Shown here: positions 1 to 7,266 of the stretch, one piece after another
How positions within the stretch are numbered: the first letter of the stretch is position 1
Layout of the letters: every line of letters starts with the position of its first letter
Assembly: GCA_024279915.1 (NCBI GenBank)
Contig: JAJRRB010000032.1
Span: 18,804-82,803 of the forward strand
DNA length: 64,000 nucleotides
Reading direction: 5' to 3'
Source of the DNA: Deltaproteobacteria bacterium
GTDB lineage: Bacteria > Desulfobacterota > Desulfuromonadia > Desulfuromonadales > BM103
Translations under genes and position numbers: made by a program
Notes under the pieces: generated by a model
Told to the model about the DNA's origin: nothing
Databases searched by the model: none
The model's input: the letters and a program-made list of their open reading frames with translations, nothing else

Positions 1-183
1 ATATTAAATGGTCTTCTCAAATCCATGGTTTTTGGTGGGATTATCGCTCATGTCGGCTGTTACATCGGTTTTAAAACCACTGGTGGTGCGCGTGGCATCG
101 GTGAGTCGACGACCCGGTCGGTTGTGCTGTCTTTCTTGCTGATAATGGTCGCGAACTATCTCCTGACCCGTTTGATGATGTAA
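1..183 (+). CDS. mlaE: MlaE-family lipid ABC permease, C-terminal end
   Basis: The window opens inside this gene; about 60 C-terminal residues are readable, ending at TAA 181-183. The tail contains the motif TTGGARGIGESTTRSVV followed by a last hydrophobic helix, which is the conserved C-terminus of MlaE/YrbE permeases. These are inner-membrane permeases of the retrograde or anterograde phospholipid transport system between inner and outer membrane. It is followed after 11 bp by an MlaF-type ATPase and then an MlaD-type MCE protein, so the order is E-F-D. The start and most of the protein lie upstream of the window. Confidence 0.9.
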   Translation: MLNGLLKSMVFGGIIAHVGCYIGFKTTGGARGIGESTTRSVVLSFLLIMVANYLLTRLMM

Positions 184-194
184 GGAATCTTGTT

Positions 195-1046
195 TTGAAC
201 CCTATAGGCTCTTTCTGGACCAAACTTGCACATGGTTTCGCAACCGATCTCATCGGCGCTGACGTATGTCAGATCGGTTACGAAGGTTCTGATGGTGTGA
301 GTATTGAAATCAAGAATCTGAACAAGTCTTTCGGTGATAATCATGTCCTTAAAAACATCAACCTGAGCATCAAACCGGGTGAGACGTGCTCTATCATAGG
401 GCCGTCCGGTACCGGTAAAAGCGTGTTGCTTAAGCATATTGTCAAGCTGATCGATGCCGACAGTGGCCAGGTTCTGATTAATGGCCATGATATCAATGAG
501 ACTAAAGATATAAATAAAAACCTTAATTTTCGTTACAGTATGGTTTTTCAGTCATCAGCGCTTTTCAACTCTTTGTCGGTTGGTGAGAACGTCGGTCTCT
601 GGCTACGTGAAAAGCGGATATGCGGTGAAGTCCGTATCCGACGGATTATCAGGGAAAATCTTGAAAGGGTCGGTCTTGCTGGTAAGGAAGAGATGCAGAC
701 TGCGGAGCTCTCTGGGGGCATGAAAAAAAGGGTGGCAATCGCCCGTTCCCTGGCGATGAATCCTGATCTGATCCTTTATGACGAGCCAACAGCTGAACTA
801 GATCCGGTAGCGTCCGACCATTTGGCCAAAGTGATCATGTCACTGAAGGAGAAGGTCAATTTAACGACGATTATTGTCAGTCATGACCTCAGCTTTGCGC
901 TTTACCTCTCCGACCGGGTTGCGATGATGCATGATGGCGAAATCATTGTTATTGGTACACCGGAAGAGATCAAGAAGAGTCAGAACCCGATCGTGCGAAA
1001 CTTTATCTATACGACGACCAAAGGTATTCAGGAGGAAAAGGAATAG
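195..1046 (+). CDS. mlaF: MlaF-like ABC transporter ATP-binding protein
   Basis: This is the ATPase of the Mla phospholipid transporter. It has a Walker A motif GPSGTGKS (about residues 69-76 from the 195 start), the ABC signature LSGGMKKR, Walker B LILYDEPTAELDP and the H-loop VSHD. The signature LSGGM(K/R)KR is typical of MlaF rather than of importers. Two starts are possible: TTG at 195, with AAGGA 7 bp upstream and only 11 bp after mlaE, or GTG at 297, where the protein begins directly with the ABC fold (VSIEIKNL) and is 249 aa, close to the usual length. The 34 extra residues show no recognisable domain. Cotranscription with mlaE and mlaD is likely. Confidence 0.9.
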   Translation: MNPIGSFWTKLAHGFATDLIGADVCQIGYEGSDGVSIEIKNLNKSFGDNHVLKNINLSIKPGETCSIIGPSGTGKSVLLKHIVKLIDADSGQVLINGHDINETKDINKNLNFRYSMVFQSSALFNSLSVGENVGLWLREKRICGEVRIRRIIRENLERVGLAGKEEMQTAELSGGMKKRVAIARSLAMNPDLILYDEPTAELDPVASDHLAKVIMSLKEKVNLTTIIVSHDLSFALYLSDRVAMMHDGEIIVIGTPEEIKKSQNPIVRNFIYTTTKGIQEEKE

Positions 1047-1047
1047 T

Positions 1048-2136
1048 ATGGCGATCTCAGTCGAACAGAAAGTCGGGTTGTTCTTTCTCGCAGCTCTCAT
1101 TTTGGTTGCCGTAATGATCGAGCTTGTGGAGGACTGGCGCCCTTTTGAAGATCAATATCCATACATCGCTAAATTCAGCTCTGCTGTAGGGTTGAAAGTT
1201 GGCGATCCGGTCAGAATTGCCGGGGTTAATGCTGGTAAGGTTAAAAAGATAAGTATTGAGGACAGTCAGGTGCGCGTCGACTTTTTTGTCAATCGTGAAG
1301 ATAGCGTTCGTGAAGACTCGCTTGCACAAATCCGACAGACCAGTATGCTGGGGGGCGTTTTTCTCGGTCTTGACTTTGGAACACCAGAGAGCCCTCTGCT
1401 CCCACCAGGTAGCCTGGTTCGTACGGAGAATCCGACTAACCTTGACCAATTGATTACGAATATCGATCGCAACCAGGATCGTGTTTTACGTCCGCTAGGC
1501 GATATTATCGAAAATAGCCGTGAACCGCTCACAGAGACGGTCAATCGTCTCGAACGTATTGTTACCAAGATTGATAAAGGCGAAGGAACTCTGGGCCGCC
1601 TGGTTAACAATCCTGCTTTATATGATGAGCTGACGACAATGTCTGTGCGCCTCAATCAACTACTGGCTAAACTTGAGAGTGGTGAAGGAACTCTCGGCAA
1701 ACTGATTGATGATCCGGCACTGTATGACAATCTTAACCACACAATGATCAACCTTGCCGACCTCACAGATCAAATAAAATCCGGCAAGGGGACTTTTGGC
1801 AAGCTGCTGACAGATGACCGTCTCTACGAGGAGACGACTCTGACTTTTGCCAACCTCGGTGAGATTACAGAGAAGATCAACCAGGGTGAAGGTACACTTG
1901 GCAGATTGATGAATGATGGTGTCCTCTATGACAATGTCCGCGACAGTATGGCAAGGATCAACAGTATCGTAGCTAAAATTGATGATGGACAGGGAACATT
2001 GGGCCGTCTGGTCAACGAAGACGATCTCTATCGGGATGCTAAAACCACTTTGCACAAGGTTGAAAAGGCTGTTGATGGCATCAGTGATACAGGGCCACTT
2101 TCCGCCCTTGGGGTTGTGCTGGGCACGCTTTTTTAA
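1048..2136 (+). CDS. mlaD: MlaD-family MCE protein with five C-terminal repeats
   Basis: The product is 362 aa, starts at ATG 1048 and has GGAGG just upstream; it begins 1 bp after mlaF ends. One N-terminal membrane helix (residues about 8-25) anchors it to the inner membrane. The MCE domain follows (residues about 36-115), including the stretch FSSAVGLKVGDPVRIAGV. MCE proteins form hexameric rings that carry phospholipid across the periplasm. From about residue 170 to 345 there are five copies of a roughly 41-residue repeat with the core GEGTLGRLxxDxxLYDxx. Escherichia coli MlaD lacks such a tail. Its role is unknown; it may extend the ring or form a scaffold. Confidence 0.9.
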   Translation: MAISVEQKVGLFFLAALILVAVMIELVEDWRPFEDQYPYIAKFSSAVGLKVGDPVRIAGVNAGKVKKISIEDSQVRVDFFVNREDSVREDSLAQIRQTSMLGGVFLGLDFGTPESPLLPPGSLVRTENPTNLDQLITNIDRNQDRVLRPLGDIIENSREPLTETVNRLERIVTKIDKGEGTLGRLVNNPALYDELTTMSVRLNQLLAKLESGEGTLGKLIDDPALYDNLNHTMINLADLTDQIKSGKGTFGKLLTDDRLYEETTLTFANLGEITEKINQGEGTLGRLMNDGVLYDNVRDSMARINSIVAKIDDGQGTLGRLVNEDDLYRDAKTTLHKVEKAVDGISDTGPLSALGVVLGTLF

Positions 2137-2306
2137 AAAACTTTCATAATCTATCGCTTTTTTTCACGTTTATTGCATACCACACTAAGTTAGGGGACAT
2201 TTACCCCTTTACTAGTCTTATCACGGATAAAGCGCCACTATTTACACCGTATCGGCATGTGCGAGGTCCGTTGCTGGCTTCACTTCTTTGGGTCTGAGGG
2301 GACTTT

Positions 2307-3263
2307 GTGAAGCGTTTTTGCATCTTGATCATATTTCTTCTGAGTGCTTGGCTCTGGATCCCTTCCGTGGCTGATGCTGCAGAGGAGCGTCTGATTGCTG
2401 TCATCATGGCAAACTCCCAGCAGCGCTATCAAGACATCCACACTGTTTTCGTTGAAAATTCAAAAACCTTCTGTGGGGACTCCTGTAAAATCTACGTTCA
2501 GACTCCTAACGCTGATATTATGTCGCTACGCAACAGTGTCAGAAAGGCGGTCGCTTTGGGCGCCGATCTGATTGTTACTTACGGTCCTTCCGCAACCTTG
2601 GCAGCAAAGGCGGAGCATCCTCCTATACCAACTCTTTTTGCGGATGTGTATGATCCCGTCAAGCTGGGCATAGTTTCAGCTAAGAAAAAAACTGGCCATA
2701 ACATGACAGGAATCCGTGGTGATGCACCGGTTCAGGCGCTCTTCAAGTACTTTGTTGAGGCAACGAACCCCGGTGAGTTGATCGTCCTATATGACACCAA
2801 AAGCCCGGAGGGAAACCTGCAAAAAACAGTTTTGCTGGAAGCGGGCAAAAAGCGGGGAGTGACAGTGACTCCTCTGGCGGTAGTAAATACGGAGGATCAT
2901 ATCGCTCTTCTTGAATCGGTTCCCGCCGATGCAGATGGCCTCTTTCTAGCTTGCAGTGAACATGCTGATTCCCAGCTCAGTCAAGTTTTGAACTTTGCTG
3001 CCAATCGTCAGCTGCCTGTCATTACCATGCGTGCAGGAGCGGCTGAGACAGGTGCTTTTATGGTTCTGGAAACCAGCGATGTGGAGCAGGGTCAAAAGCT
3101 CGCAGAGATGGCTGAACAGGTTCTTGCCGGCAAAAAAATCTCTGATCTCCCCATGCGTAAACCACACCAGGTTGCTTTTATTGTCAATCTGAAGGTTGCC
3201 AAAGAGTACGGCATCAATGTGCCGTTTCAGACCCTGTCTGTTGCTTCCAGAATCGTCCGTTAA
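2307..3263 (+). CDS. ABC-type substrate-binding protein (PF04392-like)
   Basis: This is a 318-aa exported protein starting at GTG 2307. A cleavable signal peptide is evident (KRF, a hydrophobic run, then VADA-A). The rest has a type I periplasmic-binding fold like the ABC_sub_bind (TrpX/YtfQ-like) family, with the features VTYGPSATLAAK and PTLFADVYDPVKLG. These proteins bind small molecules such as aromatic amino acids, but no permease or ATPase partner lies next to it, so the ligand is unknown. It follows mlaD after 170 bp that show no clear terminator, so it may be an independent unit. Confidence 0.75.
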   Translation: MKRFCILIIFLLSAWLWIPSVADAAEERLIAVIMANSQQRYQDIHTVFVENSKTFCGDSCKIYVQTPNADIMSLRNSVRKAVALGADLIVTYGPSATLAAKAEHPPIPTLFADVYDPVKLGIVSAKKKTGHNMTGIRGDAPVQALFKYFVEATNPGELIVLYDTKSPEGNLQKTVLLEAGKKRGVTVTPLAVVNTEDHIALLESVPADADGLFLACSEHADSQLSQVLNFAANRQLPVITMRAGAAETGAFMVLETSDVEQGQKLAEMAEQVLAGKKISDLPMRKPHQVAFIVNLKVAKEYGINVPFQTLSVASRIVR

Positions 3264-3611
3264 CAGTTTCTGCCCGGAAATCGCCCTTTTCCGCGATCTC
3301 TGCGTCAATCTGCGCATTTGATTGTGCGGCGTAAAGTGCTACGCCTCCGCTCAAATACCTGATTTCCTTGACCTTGCGAAAAATTGTTGATTTCCAAATC
3401 AGAAACGCACCTCACGCCCATTCAGAGTTTTCTGACGTTAATAATTGATCTCCACTGACTCAACGAATATAAGCGACAATAATTCCTCTGTTTTTGGTGA
3501 AATTGCCATTGACAATTCTTAACCTACCCTGATTAAATACAGCCGCGTTAACGAAGCGCAAAACAACAAATCAGCAGCCTGTACGGACAATCAATTAGCT
3601 GGAGGAAAAAA
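3264..3611. other. Intergenic region with two palindromes, no gene
   Basis: No coding sequence is seen in these 348 bp. Two inverted repeats stand out. At 3316-3356 arms ATTTGA/TCAAAT enclose a second stem GGCGTA/TACGCC (3328-3333 with 3340-3345). At 3388-3401 TGATTT-CC-AAATCA is a perfect palindrome. The nested stem could be an RNA hairpin, part of a dispersed intergenic repeat, or a weak terminator for the upstream gene; there is no T-tract. The downstream part carries the promoter for the aminotransferase. Confidence 0.5.
3509..3538 (+). promoter_or_regulatory. Putative sigma-70 promoter of the aminotransferase gene
   Basis: A perfect -35 box TTGACA (3509-3514) is followed after 18 bp by TTAAAT (3533-3538), a 4/6 match to the -10 box. 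The predicted start lies about 65 bp before the ATG at 3612, which is preceded by GGAGG. Found by eye only. Confidence 0.5.
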
Positions 3612-4916
3612 ATGAATCCCTTAGCCAAAGAACTGAATGAACACCTCAGTCAACATAACTCTAACGTACTTGAATCTCTCTCGGATCTGGGCAAAAAACT
3701 GTTCTTTCCCAAAGGGATCCTGACTCAGTCTGCAGAGGCGAAAGAGAAGGCCCATCGCTTTAACGCTACGATCGGCATTGCAACTGAAGGTTCGGGGCCA
3801 ATGTACCTACAGTGTATTCAGGACAAACTGAGTGAATTTGATCCGAAAGATATCTTTCCTTATGCACCTCCCGCTGGAAAGCCTGAATTGCGTTCTCTGT
3901 GGCGTGAAAAAATGCTGCGTGAGAATCCCAGCCTTGTAGGAAAACACTTCAGCAATCCAATTGTTACTAATGCTCTGACCCATGGCTTGTCGATCGTTGC
4001 TGACATGTTCGTCGGCGAGGGTGATCACCTGATTCTCCCTGACATGCTCTGGGGCAACTACAACCTGACCTTCGTCACCCGTTGCGGTGCGATTGTCAAG
4101 AAATTCCCAACCTTTACCACGGATCGTGGCTTTAATGTCGCGGCCTTCAAAGCTGAGTTGAAAAACAGTGCCGAGGAAAAGGGCAAGGTCGTGGTACTCC
4201 TCAACTTCCCAAATAACCCGAGTGGTTACACGCCAACTGTAGCAGAAGGCGACGCAATCGTTGCAGCCATCAAGGAAGTTGCCGAGGACGGTTGCAATGT
4301 TGTTGCTGTAACCGATGATGCCTATTTCGGCCTGTTCTATGATGACTCAATGAAAGAGTCTCTCTTCGGCAAGCTGGCTAATATCCACCCCCGTGTACTG
4401 ACGGTCAAACTGGATGGGGCCACCAAAGAAGATTACGTCTGGGGCTTCCGCACCGGCTTCATTACTTTCGCCGATGGATATGAGTATGAGAATGAGCCCG
4501 TGATTACGGCCCTGGAGAAGAAAACCATGGGTATTATCCGTGCCACTATCTCCAACTGTCCGCACCCCTCGCAGACATTTGTCATCGAGACGCTCAAGGC
4601 CCCGGATTATGCCAGTCAGAAGGCTGAAAAATTCGAAGTGCTGAAAGGTAGGGCCCTCAAGACCAAGGAAGTCCTCGACAGCGGTAAATATGACTCTTGC
4701 TGGAGTTACTATCCTTTCAACTCCGGTTACTTCATGTGCCTCAAGTTGAAGAAAGTTGATGCCGAGCAGCTACGTCTTCATCTGCTTGATAAATATGGTG
4801 TTGGTGCTATCTCAATCGGCAATACTGATTTAAGAATCGCTTTCTCCTGTATCGCTGAAAGTGATATTCAGGAGCTCTTCGATCTCATCTATCAGGCCGT
4901 TAAAGACCTGTCCTGA
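3612..4916 (+). CDS. PLP-dependent aminotransferase, class I/II
   Basis: The product is 434 aa and starts at ATG 3612 behind GCTGGAGG. It is a fold-type I aminotransferase. Visible features are the substrate and cofactor region NFPNNPSGYTP, the DDAYFGLFYDD block that contacts the PLP pyridine ring, and the likely Schiff-base lysine K272 in DGATKEDYVWGFR. The arginine just after it (WGFRTGF) fits the phosphate or carboxylate binding position. The family interconverts amino acids and 2-oxo acids; the exact substrate cannot be read from sequence. It stands alone, with its own promoter upstream and a strong terminator after it. Confidence 0.88.
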   Translation: MNPLAKELNEHLSQHNSNVLESLSDLGKKLFFPKGILTQSAEAKEKAHRFNATIGIATEGSGPMYLQCIQDKLSEFDPKDIFPYAPPAGKPELRSLWREKMLRENPSLVGKHFSNPIVTNALTHGLSIVADMFVGEGDHLILPDMLWGNYNLTFVTRCGAIVKKFPTFTTDRGFNVAAFKAELKNSAEEKGKVVVLLNFPNNPSGYTPTVAEGDAIVAAIKEVAEDGCNVVAVTDDAYFGLFYDDSMKESLFGKLANIHPRVLTVKLDGATKEDYVWGFRTGFITFADGYEYENEPVITALEKKTMGIIRATISNCPHPSQTFVIETLKAPDYASQKAEKFEVLKGRALKTKEVLDSGKYDSCWSYYPFNSGYFMCLKLKKVDAEQLRLHLLDKYGVGAISIGNTDLRIAFSCIAESDIQELFDLIYQAVKDLS

Positions 4917-4930
4917 ACCCTATGATCACT

Positions 4931-4966
4931 ACAGGGGCTCTGGTTAAACCAGTGCCCCTGTTTTTT
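4931..4966 (+). terminator. Rho-independent terminator after the aminotransferase gene
   Basis: The arms ACAGGGGC and GCCCCTGT, with an inner GGTT/AACC pairing, form a long GC-rich hairpin that runs straight into TTTTTT. It lies 15 bp after the aminotransferase stop codon. Confidence 0.9.
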
Positions 4967-4997
4967 AAGTTCGGCTTTTTCTCCAAAGGGAAGTGCT

Positions 4998-6221
4998 ATG
5001 CAGGTCGCCATCGACAGACTGCCTGACGCCTTGTACAGCTGCCCTCATTTCGATTGTCTCCTTACTCTCTGTGCGAAACAAAATGCTTATCTGGTTGGTG
5101 GTGCCATTCGTGATGGATTGATCGGTCGGCCAATCACTGATCTGGATCTGATCTCTGCCTCCGATCCCACCCAAATATCCAAACTATTTGCCCGGCAGAT
5201 AGGTGGTCATTGGTTCTGGCTGGATAAAGAAAGGCTACAGAGCCGGGTGGTTGTCAATAATGGTGACGACAGTTTGCATTACGATTTTGCTTTGTTTCGT
5301 GCTCCGGATCTTGAGGGTGATCTTCTGGACCGGGATTTTACGATTAATGCGTTGGCTTTACCGCTATCCGAAGAGCTATCAGGTGTGACTCTGGTTGATC
5401 CATGCTGTGGTATTGAGGATTTGCAGCAGAACTCTTTGCGCATGGTAGGCAAAGATTCTTTCATCAATGACCCCTTACGGATTATCAAAGGAGTTCGTCA
5501 TGCAACCACGCTTGGTTTGGAGATTGACTCAGGCACTCTAAAGGCCATGCAAGTTGAAATTGGGGGTCTGGAACGTGTTGCACCAGAGCGGATTCGTCAG
5601 GAGATATGGAAAACTCTGGCGAGTGAACATGCTGGGCAAGGACTTCAGTTGCTGCATGAATGTGGGGCAGGGGAGAAGCTTCTTGGTGCTGACTTATCCT
5701 CGTGTGTCGACAGGTTACAAGAGAAGCTTAACGCTTGTCGTGAACTATGGTGCCTGCTTACTCAGAGCCATCCCATTGTTAGAAAATGGTTGGCACAAGA
5801 GATTGAGCAAGGCTTCAGCAGTGAGATCTTACTCCTTTGGACTCTCCTGCTGACGTTAATTAATCGTGATTTGCCCATTCAGCTCGCCGAGAGGTGGCGC
5901 CTCAGTCGTAAAGCAAGGACCAATATCACCGCCCTTGGCGCGTTGGACCAGGTTGCGCTGAATGAGTTAGCCACTATCAGTCACAACCAAAGAGCCTTTA
6001 TGTTGTGGGCAGACCGTTATCATATTGATCCGAAGCTTCTGCTTTTGTACATGACTGTTCTTGGTTCGCCAGAGACAACATTTACTTTAGATGATATTGG
6101 TGTATGGGTGCCTCTGGTTGCTCTGCTTGACGGTCAGCGTCTCAACGATCTGGTCGATGGCCACTGGCTTCGTAGTGAACTGGGTCTCAAAGAGGGTCCG
6201 GGGATGACAAAGGCTTTGTAA
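4998..6221 (+). CDS. tRNA nucleotidyltransferase / poly(A) polymerase family protein (CCA-adding type)
   Basis: This is a 407-aa class II nucleotidyltransferase. The catalytic head carries the GG motif LVGGAIRDGLIGR and the metal-binding DLDL pair (about residues 31-53), then a distinctive RDFTINALALPL segment and the template-forming R/D region (INDPLRIIKGVRHA). The helical C-terminus is poorly conserved. Enzymes of this family add or repair the 3' CCA end of tRNAs, or in some branches add only A or CC; the sequence does not settle which. A tRNA-Gly gene lies 150 bp downstream but has its own promoter. Confidence 0.88.
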   Translation: MQVAIDRLPDALYSCPHFDCLLTLCAKQNAYLVGGAIRDGLIGRPITDLDLISASDPTQISKLFARQIGGHWFWLDKERLQSRVVVNNGDDSLHYDFALFRAPDLEGDLLDRDFTINALALPLSEELSGVTLVDPCCGIEDLQQNSLRMVGKDSFINDPLRIIKGVRHATTLGLEIDSGTLKAMQVEIGGLERVAPERIRQEIWKTLASEHAGQGLQLLHECGAGEKLLGADLSSCVDRLQEKLNACRELWCLLTQSHPIVRKWLAQEIEQGFSSEILLLWTLLLTLINRDLPIQLAERWRLSRKARTNITALGALDQVALNELATISHNQRAFMLWADRYHIDPKLLLLYMTVLGSPETTFTLDDIGVWVPLVALLDGQRLNDLVDGHWLRSELGLKEGPGMTKAL

Positions 6222-6307
6222 CTCCTGAGAAATGCAGAAATTTTCGGGCAGGTCAGTAATACAGATGAGGCTCACCGTTTTCTTGTAGAGTCTTACCAGA
6301 ATAAGGA

Positions 6308-6336
6308 TTGACTGGTGATTTTCGACACCCTATAAT
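6308..6336 (+). promoter_or_regulatory. Strong sigma-70 promoter of tRNA-Gly
   Basis: TTGACT (6308-6313), a 17-bp spacer and a perfect TATAAT (6331-6336), followed by a GC-rich discriminator CACGCCCC, as is usual at stable-RNA promoters under stringent control. The tRNA 5' end is 34 bp downstream. Confidence 0.85.
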
Positions 6337-6370
6337 CACGCCCCTGAGCGGTTATAGAATTATAAAATTT

Positions 6371-6445
6371 GCGGGAATAACTCAGTGGTAGAGTGCAACC
6401 TTCCCAAGGTTGAGGTCGCGGGTTCGAATCCCGTTTCCCGCTCCA
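6371..6445 (+). tRNA. tRNA-Gly (anticodon CCC)
   Basis: A complete cloverleaf can be drawn. Acceptor arms are GCGGGAA (6371-6377) and TTCCCGC, the discriminator base is T and CCA is encoded (6443-6445). The anticodon arm CAACC-TTCCCAA-GGTTG puts CCC at 6403-6405, reading GGG glycine codons. The T arm GCGGG-TTCGAAT-CCCGT is canonical. A promoter lies upstream and a terminator 11 bp downstream, so it is a single-gene unit. Confidence 0.97.
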
Positions 6446-6455
6446 TTATAAAAAC

Positions 6456-6491
6456 AGCGGCTTACGATGAAAATCGTAGGTCGCTTTTTTT
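6456..6491 (+). terminator. Rho-independent terminator after tRNA-Gly
   Basis: Hairpin with arms AGCG..ACGAT and ATCGT..CGCT around a GAAA loop, followed by seven T residues. Confidence 0.85.
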
Positions 6492-7266
6492 GTTGGTAAT
6501 GGGCGTGAGCTTGCTCAAAAATTAGGACACTCTTGGGTTCCTGGGCCGCAATTGGAATATTGCTGAAAGTGGCGCTGTGTGCTTGTAATGGGAGACCGAA
6601 GAGAGTTATGGGGCTGTTTTTGGGGTCCAAAATGAGCCTATAGCATCTAAAAACGCACTTTTATGGGATGTTTATCTTGTAAAAACGGGATGCTAGCTTG
6701 GTCCGACCCCGATAAAATTGGAGGTGAAATGCTGGTCGAGGGTTAACGCCAATGTCCGGTTGAGGGCCTGAGAGAACGGTGAGGCGATAACTCTGATTGG
6801 GCCAGGCAAGGGTCGATCATTTGGGTCAAAGGTTTGTGCGGATGTGCGTGGCCGAAAGGAGAACAGGATCAGATCTACGGTGTGGTCAGTATGCGGGTTG
6901 ATGTTAACTCGGTATTGGCTTTGCCGATGGTGATGTATTATATTGTGTGCCAGTATTAATTTGTGACTGAAGGCAGTGGCACCGGAGATGCGGGACGAGT
7001 GTCGTCAGATCTTTGCGACAGCCTATAGGCGGCCCCGGGGAATTAAGAGCCTCAACCTGTGCGAGGTATGGGTTTAAGGTGATCGTCCCTCAGGCGTCAC
7101 CAGACCTAGCCTGACAGCAATGTTGAACCAGACCCAATGCTCCTGTTAGGTATCTGTAATGCCCTCCATAGGGCGTCATGAGGAGTAACTCTGGCTGGGC
7201 AGGTAAGGGCCAGACTTGGGGCAGAGTGCTGTTGGGCAGACGCTTTTAAAGGGAGAGGGAGAACTC
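6492..7266. other. Long gene-free region between tRNA-Gly and the STAND gene
   Basis: About 775 bp without a credible gene on either strand. One imperfect direct repeat of about 34 bp is visible: copy one at about 6780-6814 and copy two at about 7179-7211, sharing the core TAACTCTG(A/G)(T/C)TGGG and a CAGG(C/T)AAGGG(T/C)C tail. A location directly behind a tRNA gene and an unusual composition fit the edge of an acquired island, but no copy of the tRNA 3' end was found further along and no integrase is present. I also considered a structured RNA or intron relic; no group II intron domain V could be found. Confidence 0.4.

Noticed and set aside
6382..6630. Minus-strand open frame ending GNGIRTRDLNLGKVALYH
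   Set aside because: It is the reverse complement of tRNA-Gly plus its terminator, a well-known false protein; no ribosome site.
6492..7266. Group II intron or other self-splicing element
   Set aside because: Some GTGTGCC-like and GTGCG starts are present but no domain V hairpin or reverse transcriptase could be found.
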